Below, one piece after another: positions 48,440 to 59,204 of a stretch of 64,000 nucleotides of DNA. Within the stretch, counting starts at the first letter, position 1. Each line of letters starts with the position of its first letter. The stretch is from Gracilariopsis chorda (taxonomy: Eukaryota; Rhodophyta; Florideophyceae; Gracilariales; Gracilariaceae): contig NBIV01000124.1 of assembly GCA_003194525.1 (NCBI GenBank), positions 124,001 to 188,000 of the forward strand. The letters are read 5' to 3'. The notes beneath the pieces were generated by a model, which worked only from the letters and a program-made list of their open reading frames with translations, did not search any database and had not been told where the DNA came from. The translations under genes and the position numbers were made by a program.

Positions 48440-50203
48440 AACTATGTAGTACGTTTGTCTTGATACGTTTATCATGTTCATTGAGCCATATGTCTTCTAC
48501 TTCTTCATTGCATTTGCGTAAAAGGTATTGTACTTCATCTTTTATTATTCTATGTCCAGTAATGTAAGATGGATATGTGTTTTCTCTGTGTACGAATTTT
48601 TGAATGTCCATTTTCTTCTTGGTGTTAGAATTACTATGATACTTATTTAGTAATGATATGTAGAAAGGGTAATGTAGTAATTTATATTCTTGTGAATTTC
48701 AAGTGTATAGGAGGTGTGTAATTTAATATGACATAGTATTTTGCATAGTTCTATAAACTTTGGTGTGATCTTTCTTAATCGGCCTTTAGGTATCATCAGA
48801 TTCTTTGCAGATAATAGTAGGTAATCTCCAATGCCAAATTGTATATCTTTTCTTCTACGATTAGCACTTTCTGCATTTCTTATATTTGCTACTTCAATCG
48901 TATATTTTGCAATCTCGTTTGTGTGGAGCAATGCTTTCGCGTTAATGAGGAAGGACTCCCATTCATGGGAAATGTCCGTGCCCGGAGTGATGTAATACCC
49001 CAGTTATGAAATTGATCCCTCTCGGGACGTGGCAAGAGCACCTGAGTGCAATGGCAAACCTGGACAGGTGGCATAGTTTAGCTCTGGTAACAGATGGTAC
49101 GGTTCCAATTTTGGATGGTTAATTTAACGGTTGGCACAACTTGTGTCCCAGATAGTGGGAACTCTACGTTTATGGACCTCGAGAGGTGTGCACCAAATTA
49201 GTTAATTAGTTCAGTTTATTGTGGTGAAACCTAATTAGGTAATGGTGGCTCCGCCGTCAGGTTCACCATTGAATGGCAATCTTTGTTCTCGTTCGAGAAA
49301 TACTATTTGCAGAGGAAGGCTCTGGTACGATAGGCCATCGTAGGGATTACGAATCCTTGCGGAGAGTATCCACGAGTGGAGTCCGTCTACTATCCCCTTG
49401 GGAACACTCGGGCGTCACTACTGTTACAATATCACCGTGTTCGGTGTTGTTATCTATTCCACTGTCAGTCTTGGACTCCGCCCCGTATCGGGTTCATTCT
49501 CGTGGTGTGTATCGCCACTCTTCTTTGGGTAACACCCATACCGCCTGTGTGGATTCACTCCCGTCTCCGGGTCTGTTGCCGCTGGGTGCACGCCCCGTCG
49601 CCGGTTCACGTCGTGTTTCTCTTCCCTTTTAGGGCCCCCTTTCTCCTTCGCAGGATCCCTCGCTCAACACTCTCGTGTGATCCACTCCTAGAGACACACC
49701 CCATTTTCTGGGCCATTCCCGAACCTCTGCAGGTATAGCCAGAACCACTTTGGTCTTACACGCCAACTCGTACGTGGCGCAGAGGGCTCACCACTGAAGC
49801 GCCATCCCCAAAGGGAGCGAGGTCTCGAACACCTTGAAGGTGCATCTCCCCTCACCGGGTTTTGCTCTACAGTTTGCTTTCTTCATTTCTTTTAAAAACT
49901 TCTCTGATGTATCATTTTGTTCTTTACGTTCATCACTGTAATGACTACCGTTTATTGTGATTGGGTGTTGTCCATATTTTAGAAAAGTGGAGGAAATGTT
50001 GCTGTACTATTTACGTGATGATTGCAGGCAAATTCGAGACCTGGTAAATACTTTTCTTAGTCTCTTTGAGTGTGGAATACATATCATCGTATCATTTCTT
50101 CTAATGTTCTAAACATACGTCCTGTTTGTTCATCAGTTTGAGGATGGAATGTGTAGTGCAATACATTCCTGCGTACGGGCGATGGTGAAACTCATATCTG
50201 AGG
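48440..50203 (-). mobile_element. AT-rich Ty3/gypsy chromovirus relic (integrase end)
   Basis: On the minus strand, 49880-50203 encodes an integrase block (YTFHPQTDEQTGRMFRTLEE). After a gap filled by the solo LTR, 48647-48921 continues with ANRRRKDIQFGIGDYLLLS, the conserved end of Ty3/gypsy integrases. Further on, at about 48440-48615, a frame resembles a degenerate chromodomain (YPSYITGHRIIKDEVQYLL). Ignoring the solo LTR, the reading frame is continuous across the insertion site. The base composition is strikingly AT-rich compared with elements 1 and 2 and the host genes. Reverse transcriptase and gag are not visible, probably because element 1 cut into it at 50203. Confidence 0.72.
48922..49871 (+). 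mobile_element. Solo LTR, 950 bases, TG...CA, with 5-base target duplication
   Basis: The unit begins TGTGGAGC and ends CTCTACA. It is flanked by GTTTG on both sides (48917-48921 and 49872-49876). Its GC-rich sequence differs sharply from the AT-rich element around it. It is related to the 5' LTR of element 1, sharing for example a GGCTCTG...GCCAT...TCCT-GCGGAG stretch, CCGGGTCTGTT and CTCACCGGG near the end. Open frames inside it are not genes. It is the product of LTR-LTR recombination of a full element. Confidence 0.88.
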
Positions 50204-51064
50204 TGTACTCGGGGCGAGCGATGAAGCGGGATGCATGAATTTTAGCCCCCGTTTACCGGGCTAATTAGCGGTCGGGTTACCCAGGGTGGTTACGGGAACA
50301 TTCATATTTTGTGGTACTTGCCTGGCAAGGGTGGTGGACACGTGGCTACAGCCCCGGCCAGGAGGCCCAAAACGGCTACTTATTTTAGTGTAGTTTAGGG
50401 GTTAATTTTACTTAGGCTAGTGCACTACCTACTGTACTGCACTGAGCTAGTACTTGAGCGTCGGCCGCACGACGGCGAGCTCACCAAGAAAAGTAACAAG
50501 AGTTCGGCTCTGACTCTATTCGCCATGCGAAGTGTCTAACTCCTCGCGGAGGTACACCGCTTGCCCGATAGTTTCACCCGACTCGCACCACCGAGGAGAC
50601 CGTGCTCGTCGTACCCAGTGGGTTGTGACCACTCGTGGTATTCATTGTTGTCGTGTGACCGCCCGTACAGGCCCTATCTCCGCCCCAGTTTTGGGTATTG
50701 ATATTACCGACGTGTGTCGTGAGACCGTGAGACCATCTCTTCCCCTCATATCCCCTAACCGCCGCGCGGTGCGTGTTCGTGTGTGTGTATCGGCACCCCC
50801 CTCCGGGGTCTGTTCCCGCTTTCCGCACGCCCCCGTCGGGTGGTCCCTTTCCCTCTTTTGTTCCCCTGCTCGCAGGCTACTTCCGTACCAGCCGTGGTTT
50901 CGACCCGTTCTAACCCCTAAACCTCCGAGGTACATCCAGGCTCCCGACGGAGTTACACCCGTCATACGGGACACGAAGGGCTCTACCCAGCTGGGCCTAC
51001 CTCTCCAAGAGAGCAAGGCTTCGAGCTGTCTTGGGTGCCTTTCCCACACCGGGATTGCACCACA
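50204..51064 (+). repeat. 5' LTR of element 1
   Basis: The proposed limits are TGTACTCGG at 50204 and CCACA at 51064, followed by two bases and the primer binding site. The right end is supported by the PBS and by alignment to the solo LTR end. The left end rests on TG and on where the AT-rich integrase frame stops, so it is less certain. Confidence 0.65.
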
Positions 51065-51066
51065 AG

Positions 51067-51084
51067 TGGTCTCCCGACCTAGAA
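51067..51084 (+). other. Primer binding site of element 1
   Basis: TGGTCTCCCGACCTAGAA starts with TGG, two bases after the LTR end, and is identical to the site in element 2 at 59102-59119. It would pair with the 3' end of a tRNA ending in CCA. Which tRNA is unknown. Confidence 0.75.
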
Positions 51085-51214
51085 CGGGTTTGGCTTCCAA
51101 TCCGGCCTGTCGGAAGTCCGCTTCCCCTTTTTCCCTTTTATCCCTTTTTGCTCATTTGTTGAGATTCCCAAGCCGGGGGACTGGTGAAGTAAGCCGTGGA
51201 CGGCTATCTGCAGT

Positions 51215-53257
51215 ATGCTGCCCACAGCTCCGAGTTCCCCCAGGAATGGTCCGCAACGGAACGCCGCAGCGGCGAGATCACGAAGGTCCGTTCCGGAACA
51301 ACTACTTACCAATGCCGTCGGTCTGGAATCCCAAGGAATCCCATCGGCAACCTCGGTGCCTCGAGCCGTGACAGCTGTGGCCACTACGCCACCACCGGTG
51401 GGCGAAACGCCGTCGGCCGTCCCCCCGAGACCCGGGTCGCCTAAGTACCATCTCCTCGAGTCGAGAATCGACATTGCCAATGTGGCCCACGCCTCCCTCT
51501 CGCAGCAAGTTACCGAGTTGGAACGGCGATGGAGTGACTCCCTGGCTCGGGATTATTCGGGAGATATTCGTCTCCTGAGAGCTGATGTGAATTCCATTCT
51601 GGAGTGTCTGGGTACTCCGGCTGCCTTCGTAGAAGGATATCGGGAGTTCGTGGAGGAAGTTAAAACCCATATGATGCGGGTAACCGGACGTATGGACACG
51701 CTGGAAGCGTTGCTAAGAGAAGACCTGAACGCTCCGAGACAGGAGGAAGTGAAGGTCATCTCAACCCAACACCGCTCCAGTCACCTCCCCCGTCACCCTG
51801 GAAAGAGAGTTCATCGTTATGAAGTTTCGTCAAGTTCCGACTCGGAAACAAGTTCGAGTAGCTCGTCTTCGAGATCATCGCGTGAAGGGAGAGGCCGCCG
51901 TCGCGGAGAAGAACCTAGTTCGAGGGCTACCTACACCTCCCATGGAGCAATCCGTGCGCGGGAGAAAGGTTGCCGTCATTTCGGCTTGAAGGAATTGAAA
52001 CCGACGAATCCCCTTTACAGGAAGCTGTTGTCCTATCGTTATTACCGATTGGAAGACTCTTCGGGCACTCGAAGTTCGAGAGACACCGGTCGGGTGAAGG
52101 ATCTCATACGTCGTATGAATGTGACGATGCTTAAGCAGAAGTTCTCCGGTGAAGATCCGATCCTCGTGTTGCATTTTCTGGCCCGCTTTGTGCAGGAAGC
52201 AGACGTACTCGAAATGAGTGAGGCGCAGGCATACGTTGCGTTGCCCTACTTTCTTTCAGGAATGTCTGAAGATCAGTACAACTCGGTCAGGGGTTCGTCC
52301 AGGGCCTCAGAAGGAGGTGTTACGTGCTGGCCCGAGGCTGTACACTACCTGCTCAGGTCGTACGCGACGGGAACTGCAATCAGTCAAGCCATCGTGGCGG
52401 TTCGCGATACGAAACAGAAGCCTGGTGAAACGGAAACGTCGTATTCAACTCGCTTGAATAAAGCGTTTCATCGTTGTGGAAATGTGTTTACCGCTTTTGA
52501 GCGTTGCTCCATGCTGGTGGATGGTTTAGATCCTGGTATCAGGGCACTGGTGTCCCGCTACAGGGAAGAGAAGCGCAAGGCGACGTATCTGGAACTGGTC
52601 CAGTACGCGCAGGCTGAGGGTGACACCCTCAGAGCGAGAGACCCGAGGCGTCGGTCGTCGAAGGCTCTCTTCGTCGAGAACGAGGCTTCCTCGGCATCTC
52701 TCCCTAACCCGGGACCACATTCCGGATTTGCGGATAACATCCAGTACCTTGGCAGTCTTGAACAGTCGTTGGCAACCTCGGAACTGCCGTCCACGGTTAC
52801 ACCCCCCGTGGTAGATCCGGCCTTTTACGCAAACCCCGGTCGGGTTCCCCCAGCCCCGCTAGCCTACGCGTCGAGCGCCACAAGACACTCCCGCCCGGGA
52901 TAGTCCAACCCGAAGCAACTAGCATTCCAACCACAACACCCTCAGCAACGCGGAATGATGTCCCACGCCACCGGAACACGTTCAGCCCCGCTGATTTGCT
53001 ACATTTGTTACCTTGAAGGTCATACTGCGTCGCAGTGTACCCTCCCCATTCGCGAGATGTGGAAGATCGTGGGAAATTATGAGAATCTCCCACCGGAGCA
53101 TAAGGCTCGTGTCCCGAGTAATTCGTATGAAGACGCAAAGGCTGCGGTCCACAATGCTCAAGCTCGAGAAGCCGCGAAAACCGCGAACGGTAACAACCCT
53201 AACCTTTCGGAACGGGCTCAGCCGCACCCAGCGGTCAATTCGGTCCCGAAAAACTAA
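51215..53257 (+). pseudogene. Gag of element 1, with one in-frame stop
   Basis: The frame starts at an ATG (MLPTAPSSPRN). It includes a coiled-coil-like N-part, a Ser/Arg-rich linker (SSSDSETSSSSSSSRSSREG) and a capsid-like helical domain, then is interrupted by TAG at 52901-52903. The same frame resumes and carries a CCHC zinc knuckle (CYICYLEGHTASQC, spacing C-x2-C-x4-H-x4-C) before the TAA at 53255-53257. Apart from the one stop the frame is intact. Confidence 0.85.
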
Positions 53258-56200
53258 TCTTGGGAGTCTCCCCCACAGGAGGGGTGTCTTCCAAGCCGAA
53301 GTTGAAGACGCCTGAGGCGCCACCGCTTCGCTCCCCTGCCAAAATCCTTACGAGGAAACTGGCTCAAGAAGACGTGAGCTCGGACCACTTAGTGGCTCTG
53401 CGTCGTCCGTGGATACGGTCCCGTAACCTCCGCATCCCGGATCGAGTTTTGGTAATGGCCAAGAGGAACTATAAAGTTTATAGTGACCTCGGTCTCTCTA
53501 ACCAGTTCATGATTCGTCAGTTATCTGTCCTGGATACAGGTGCCGCTCCGAACCTGATCAATATCGGGATTATTCCACCCGCCATGCGGAAATGCATTCG
53601 CATTGGTCCAAGTCTGGATCTGGCGGACGCTAATAACAACCCGCTCCAGACTCTTGGAACAATTCCTCTGGTACTCAGACTAGGCACCTACGTGGTGAAG
53701 TTGGACTTCATCGTATGCAATTCTCTTGCTGCACCGGTCATCCTCGGTTGTGATTTCTGTGACCGCTTCGTGGAAGCTATCCGCCCTCGCTCCAGATCCG
53801 TGGAATTGGCCAACGGTTCGACCATCCCGATTGTACGGAAGCCCTTGCGACACGCCTCCCGTAAACGGGTACCTTTACCTGCTGCTCAGGAAGCGTCCAA
53901 TGTGGATCGAGCATCTACGAAGATTCGCGTCGCGGAACCAGTTTCGATCCCGAAGGAATCTCAGGTGTGGGTCTCAGTAACATCCAAACACCACGGGTTG
54001 CAGGTTGTTCAACCGCTCCCCTCGCTCTACGAACAGCGCCGTCTCGCATTAGCAAATGGGATCGTATCTGTCGAGCCGGACAAACCCTTTAAGGTTCTCG
54101 TTGCTAACCTTGGAACTACCACTCAGTGGTTGGTTTAAAACCAGGTCCTGGGCAACATGCTTCCGCATCCGTTGGCTATCCTTCCTACAAAGATTCCGAT
54201 ATCCAACGTTCTCGGAATACAAGACCCTAAGGAGGGGGAGGAGGTCCCGTTCGTTCCGTTGGATCCTGCCCGGGAAAGTTCAGATTCGGCTGTCGAAGAA
54301 GCTCAGAAGAGCACGACTTCAGCATCGGCAGATACTGCGTTAGACCCAGAACAGGCTTTGGATAAGTTGGACCTGGATCACATTAATGAATCTCATCGTG
54401 GGAAGTTTCGTGACATGCTCAGGGACTTTACCGCCATGTGGGATGGTTCCCTGGGGACGATAGGGGTAACCGAACATCGGATTGATTTGTTGCCGGATAC
54501 ACGGCCTATTGCACAGCACCCGTATCGGGCAGGCCCTAAAGCAAGGGGGGAAGAGAAATCTCAGGTGGAGAAGATGCTGCGAGCTGGAGTTATCGAAGCA
54601 GCACAATCCCCTTGGGCTTCTCCTGTTGTCCTTGTTCCGAAAGCCGATGGATCATGGCGTTTCTGTGTAGATTACCGCCGCCTGAATGCAGTTACTGTCA
54701 AGGACGTCTATCCGATTCCACGAATGGACGAGTACATTGACTCCCTGGGGAGCGCAACGGTGTTCACTACCCTTGATGCCATTTCGGGATACTGGCAGGT
54801 CCCTATTAGGAAAGAAGATCGTGATGAGACCGCGTTTGTGTGCCATCAAGGACTATATCGCTTTAAGCGAATGCCGTTTGGACTAACGAATGCCCCAGCT
54901 ACATTCCAACGGGCAATCGATATCCTCTTGGCGAGGTTCAAATGGACCAGCTGTCTGGTATACTTGGACGACATTATAGTGTTCTCCAATAACTTGGACG
55001 ATCACCTGTCCCATGTCCGGGAAGTCTTGACAGTGCTCCGCAACGCGGGCATCACCCTGAAGCTGGGAAAGTGTGAGTTCTGCGCCGATTCGGTAAAATA
55101 TCTGGGACACATCATCCGCCCCGGACAGCTTTCAATCGATGAGGCAAGAGTGAAATCACTTCGAAAGGCGAAACATCCGACTAATCAAACGGAGCTTCGA
55201 TCCTTCCTAGGACTTTGCAATGTATATCGCCGATTCGTCCCGAACTTCGCCGACTTGTCAGCACCGCTTAACGCACTCCTCCGGAAAGGACAACCCACCG
55301 AACTGGACGTCTTTGACGAGGCTGAGTCGTCAGCATTCTCGTCTCTTGTCGACGCTGTAACGTCCCCGCCAGTTCTGGCGTTACCGCACCCGGACTTACC
55401 TTTCGAAGTGGATACTGACTCAAGTGCCCACCAGGTGAATTGTGCGTTGTTTCAAGTCACGGAAGAAGGAGAAAGACATCCGATCGGATATTGGTCACGT
55501 TCGTTGAACGTTCACGAGCGCAACTACTCGGTGTCCGAGAAGGAGTGTCTTGCTGTTGTTTGGGCGTTGGCAACGCTTCGCCCATACCTTATGGGTAACC
55601 ATTTCAAGGTTCACACCGATCACTCGGCTCTCCGTTGGCTACTCGAAATTCGAGAACCGTCGGGCCGCCTCATGCGTTGGCGTCTCCGACTCTCGGAATT
55701 TACATTTGATGTCCTCTACAAGAAGGGATCCCTGAATACTCAGGCTGACGCCCTATCGCGATTAGGAACATCAGCGGAAACCGAACCGGTCGACGATCTG
55801 GAAATACCATGTTTCATGGCACAATCCCCGGAGGGAACGGAAGAAGACGACCCAGACGTGAATGGGGATGACATCTGTGACGATATTCTAGCTGCAAACC
55901 CTACGGATCCTCCGGATGACCAGGTTGTTCCCATATCCTCTGAGGAAATGATCCGTGAACAACAGCAGGATCCTTTCTGTGCCCAGATTCGTGCCCGTCT
56001 TAACGGGGGCGCACAGATACCCTTTGCGGTGAACGATCGAGGCTACCTAGTCAGGTTTCTGACACGGGCCCCACAGATCGTTGTACCTCACACGCTGCAG
56101 CAGCGCGTCTTGCATCTATCGCATTACGCGAAGTTGGGTGCACATCCCGGCGGGAGGAAACTATACCTGACCCTTCGCAGGGACTTCTATTGGCCTGCTA

Positions 56201-57816
56201 TGGCATTTGACTGCTATGCAGTTCGCCGCTCGTGCGTGGAATGTGCGAAGAATAATGTGAAACTTCGGAAGTACTCGAAGAAGTTAACACTATTCCCGGC
56301 ACGGGCGCCACTCGAATATGTCGCTATTGATATCTTGGGCGAGCTTGTCAAAACCAAACTTGGTTACAAGTATCTTCTCGTCATTACTGACCGCTTCTAA
56401 AAGTTGGTGAGAACAGTACCGCTTAAACGGATTACCGCGGACGTGGTTGCGCGTGCGTTCGTAACCCACTGGGTCTTTACTTACGGCCCGCCGGTACATC
56501 TACTCTCCGACAACGGATCTCAATTTACCTCAAAGTTCTTTCAGGACGTATGTAGAATCTTGGGAATCAAGAATATGTTTACTACCACCTACCACCCGCA
56601 GTGTAACGGACAAGTGGAACGATTCAATCGTACTAGGCTCAACGCACTGCGCGCGTATGTCGCGGATCACCCCATGGAATGGGACTTGTACACGGACGCT
56701 ATTACGTACGCGTATAACACCCAGGTACACCGGGTCACGACCCTCGCTCCATTTGAGCTGGTCCTGTCTCGGATTCCCCCACCCATGGCTATTGAAGCGC
56801 AACCGAACGTCTCGGGGTACCCTTCACCAAGGTTATATCGAGATTCCTGGAAGGAATGGTTGAAGAACATGGTCCCTACCGCCCGAAAGGCTATGGGAAA
56901 AGCCCAGGAGGCATACAAACAGAACTTCGACGCGAAGATTCGTACCCCGATACCCCAGGTCTCGGAAGGGGATTCTGTCTTCCTGCGAAAGGAATATTAT
57001 AATCCCGAAAAGGAAAAGCGCCACAAGTTGTCACCGATAGTGAATGGACCCTATCGGGTGGTTTCCGTCGCCGACGACACAGTCGTACTGGACATCGATA
57101 ACCAGTTCGAACGCGTCTCACGCGACCGCGTAGCCCACGCGCCTGCGCCCCCTGAGGGCTCATCACCGCTCGTGACAATCCCGGAGGATGACCTCGTAAC
57201 TCGGCCAACGGATAATCTGCTTCCGTCCCGCCCACCCGTCTTACCGCACCCGGAACGGGGACTCTCGGATCTTCCGATTGCCGATCAACCGGTTGGGCGC
57301 GCCGCGCGTATCGTGCAACGCACGCTTGACCCCAAACGCCTAACCGTTACTCCGCCCGCGGAGGTCCTTCAGCCTGAACCCACCGCCCTCTCACCTAAGG
57401 AGGGGGAGGGACGGGAATCGATCGCGCCATCGCGGAAGGAAGCTCCGGCGTCGGACGGTGTCCCGTTTCATACGGCTTCGCGAGCGAGTTCCCTCGCGCC
57501 GCACTCTGCGCTAACCGAGGCCCTTCAGAGGAAGGGTACTGCCGTCACGGAACGCGTGGTAAGCACGGCACGGGAGAAGGTTGGGAACAGTGGACGAGCC
57601 CGCATCGGGAATACGGCATCGTCGGATGAGCACCCCCGGAGCAGGGAGGAGTTGAACGCATCGCGAAGCGAGAAGGCCGTCTCCGCGGACCCGGATGCAC
57701 TCCTGTTGAGCGAGTCGCTGGGTAGCGAAGGAGGAAGTAGTGAACCGGACTCGGTGTGGTCACTAATGTGGCGAATGATATCTCCGAGCACGGAGCACAT
57801 ACAACCTCGGTCATAA
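53254..57816 (+). pseudogene. Pol of element 1 (protease, RT, RNase H, integrase), two in-frame stops
   Basis: The frame lies at -1 relative to gag. It shows the aspartic protease motif (VLDTGAAPNLI), the reverse transcriptase (FCVDYRRLNAVT; TLDAISGYWQVPI; catalytic VYLDDIIVFS), RNase H (VDTDSSAHQ; SEKECLAVVWAL; HTDHSALRWL), an HHCC zinc finger (HYAKLGAHPGG...CVECAKN) and an integrase core with its first Asp in AIDILGE, second in LLSDNGSQFTS and Glu in QVERFNRT. Stops are TAA at 54136-54138 (after the protease) and TAA at 56398-56400 (within the integrase). No frameshift is needed across the whole length. The C-terminal part is Pro/Ser-rich and ends at 57816. Confidence 0.9.
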
Positions 57817-57874
57817 CCAGTTTCGTGGTGAGCTGAAAAGCAACCGCGGACACGGAGAGTGTGGTTGACACTGC

Positions 57875-58600
57875 GTGCGTTACCGCAGAGCCCCACAAAT
57901 GGACACTGTGACGCCACTGTCACGCGGACGAAGCCCGAAATTCCAAACCGTGGAAAGGTGTACACGTACATACCGCCGGCCGGCGTCAGGAGTACAGTCA
58001 AGGCCCGCGTCGTGGAAAGACCGCGCGCGACACTTGCCGCCAGCGGCCAGCCAATCACAGTGTGTGATGCATGGCAATCCGCCTCCTGGCGTCGGAACCG
58101 TAGTGAACCGCCTCCCTCACCGTGAACGGTCAAACTCACCAGAGTTGCACGGGTCGCGTGGGAGAAGAGCTCGCGAGCTGCGAGTCAATAGGTGAATCCG
58201 GTTAGAACGGAAGGCTCCCCCCACAAGGAGAGGATTAGGAAGCGGAAAGACCGCAATGCGGTATCAAGTCCCAGCACTCGCAGCGTCGAGGAAAACTGAG
58301 TTTGCCCGCAGGGTCGCGCCAATTTCAGGCAAGTCCCCTCACATGGTTCTCCCCTTAAGCCCTGCCATGACGGGTCAGGAGCCGGCTACGTACGACCAGG
58401 AGTTTGTCGTTGACCACATCGTGGATCATGTTCTGGACTCCAAAGGAGTGTGGTTTTACCAAATCCGATGGTACGGATACCCCCCGGAAGAGGACACATG
58501 GGAGCCCATTCAGCACCTTCCTCGTTCCAAGGTGATAACCTACCACCGCCGGACGCGGTTCCCACTCCCATCCACTTTGGACAGGGCCCAGGTTGGGTAG
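57875..58600 (+). CDS. Chromodomain-bearing 3' frame of element 1
   Basis: Frame 2 (different from pol) carries, at 58256-58600, a clear chromodomain: EFVVDHIVDHVLDSKGVWFY followed by QIRWYGYPPEEDTWEPIQHL, with the aromatic residues used to bind methylated histone tails. A stop separates this from the upstream piece of the same frame at 57875-58195, which is arginine-rich. In chromoviruses the chromodomain is normally the end of the integrase. Here it is out of frame with pol, so it is either a separate small gene or detached by mutation. It probably directs integration to heterochromatin. Confidence 0.7.
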
Positions 58601-58666
58601 GACGATACACTGCACTATGCATGTGAGATAGTGAAGTCCAGTGGATTCCGCAACTCTGGAGACCCA

Positions 58667-59099
58667 TGTGGACGATACACGTTGTGTATCTGGCCCAAGG
58701 ATGGCTATCTGTATTTTATATAATTTATTTAATTTTATTGAATTAGTAACCATAGGACTAGATATAGCTACTGTAGAGTAGGGCACTTTACAGTGCCACA
58801 GGGTCGAGGCGCCTCGGTGCCGATACTTAGGCACCTCGAGCTGCGCCTCCCCTAGGGACAGTAAACTCAGACACCCTTGTGAGTCTTGAGCACCCCCGTA
58901 CTCGGTACTCACAATTCCCTTTGGCCTTCAAGGTATCGCTACCGCAATTCCGACCTGTAGGACTGCGTAGTCAGCGCCACCCCATTGCCCCAACATTACC
59001 AGAGGTGTCGCCGCCGCTTCATTAACCTTAGGACCCCCCAGCTCTGCCACGCTACCACGAGACCATTAGGAGCTTGCCCACTTGGCTCACTATCCTACA
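58667..59099 (+). repeat. 5' LTR of element 2
   Basis: The right end (CCTACA at 59099, then two bases and the PBS) is well supported. The left end is proposed at TGTGGACG (58667), which resembles the TGTGGAGC start of the solo LTR. GACGATACAC also occurs about 69 bases earlier (58602), so the left boundary could be further out. Confidence 0.55.
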
Positions 59100-59101
59100 T
59101 T

Positions 59102-59119
59102 TGGTCTCCCGACCTAGAA
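59102..59119 (+). other. Primer binding site of element 2
   Basis: The 18 bases TGGTCTCCCGACCTAGAA are identical to those in element 1, while the flanking LTR ends differ. It is placed two bases after the LTR terminal CA, the same spacing as in element 1. Confidence 0.78.
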
Positions 59120-59204
59120 TCCCCTTTGGACGTTTCGATACAGACCTTTAGGAAAGAAGAATTTACGGGATTCTACCTTTGGACTTTGGACCGACGGACT
59201 GGTA

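Larger units (their letters stand above)
50204..58600 (+). mobile_element. Ty3/gypsy chromovirus element 1 (decayed)
   Basis: The element has a 5' LTR, primer binding site, gag with zinc knuckle, protease, reverse transcriptase, RNase H, integrase and a chromodomain frame, all on the plus strand. It is disabled by three in-frame stop codons. No 3' LTR matching the 5' LTR was found before element 2 begins. Confidence 0.85.

Noticed and set aside
48889..49074. Apparent extension of the AT-rich integrase frame into 48922-49074
   Set aside because: The TG end and the GTTTG duplication show that this part belongs to the solo LTR. The true continuation is on its far side at 49877.
49273..51371. 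Open frames at 49273-49738 and 50532-51371
   Set aside because: They fall within the solo LTR and the 5' LTR/leader of element 1 and show no protein motifs.
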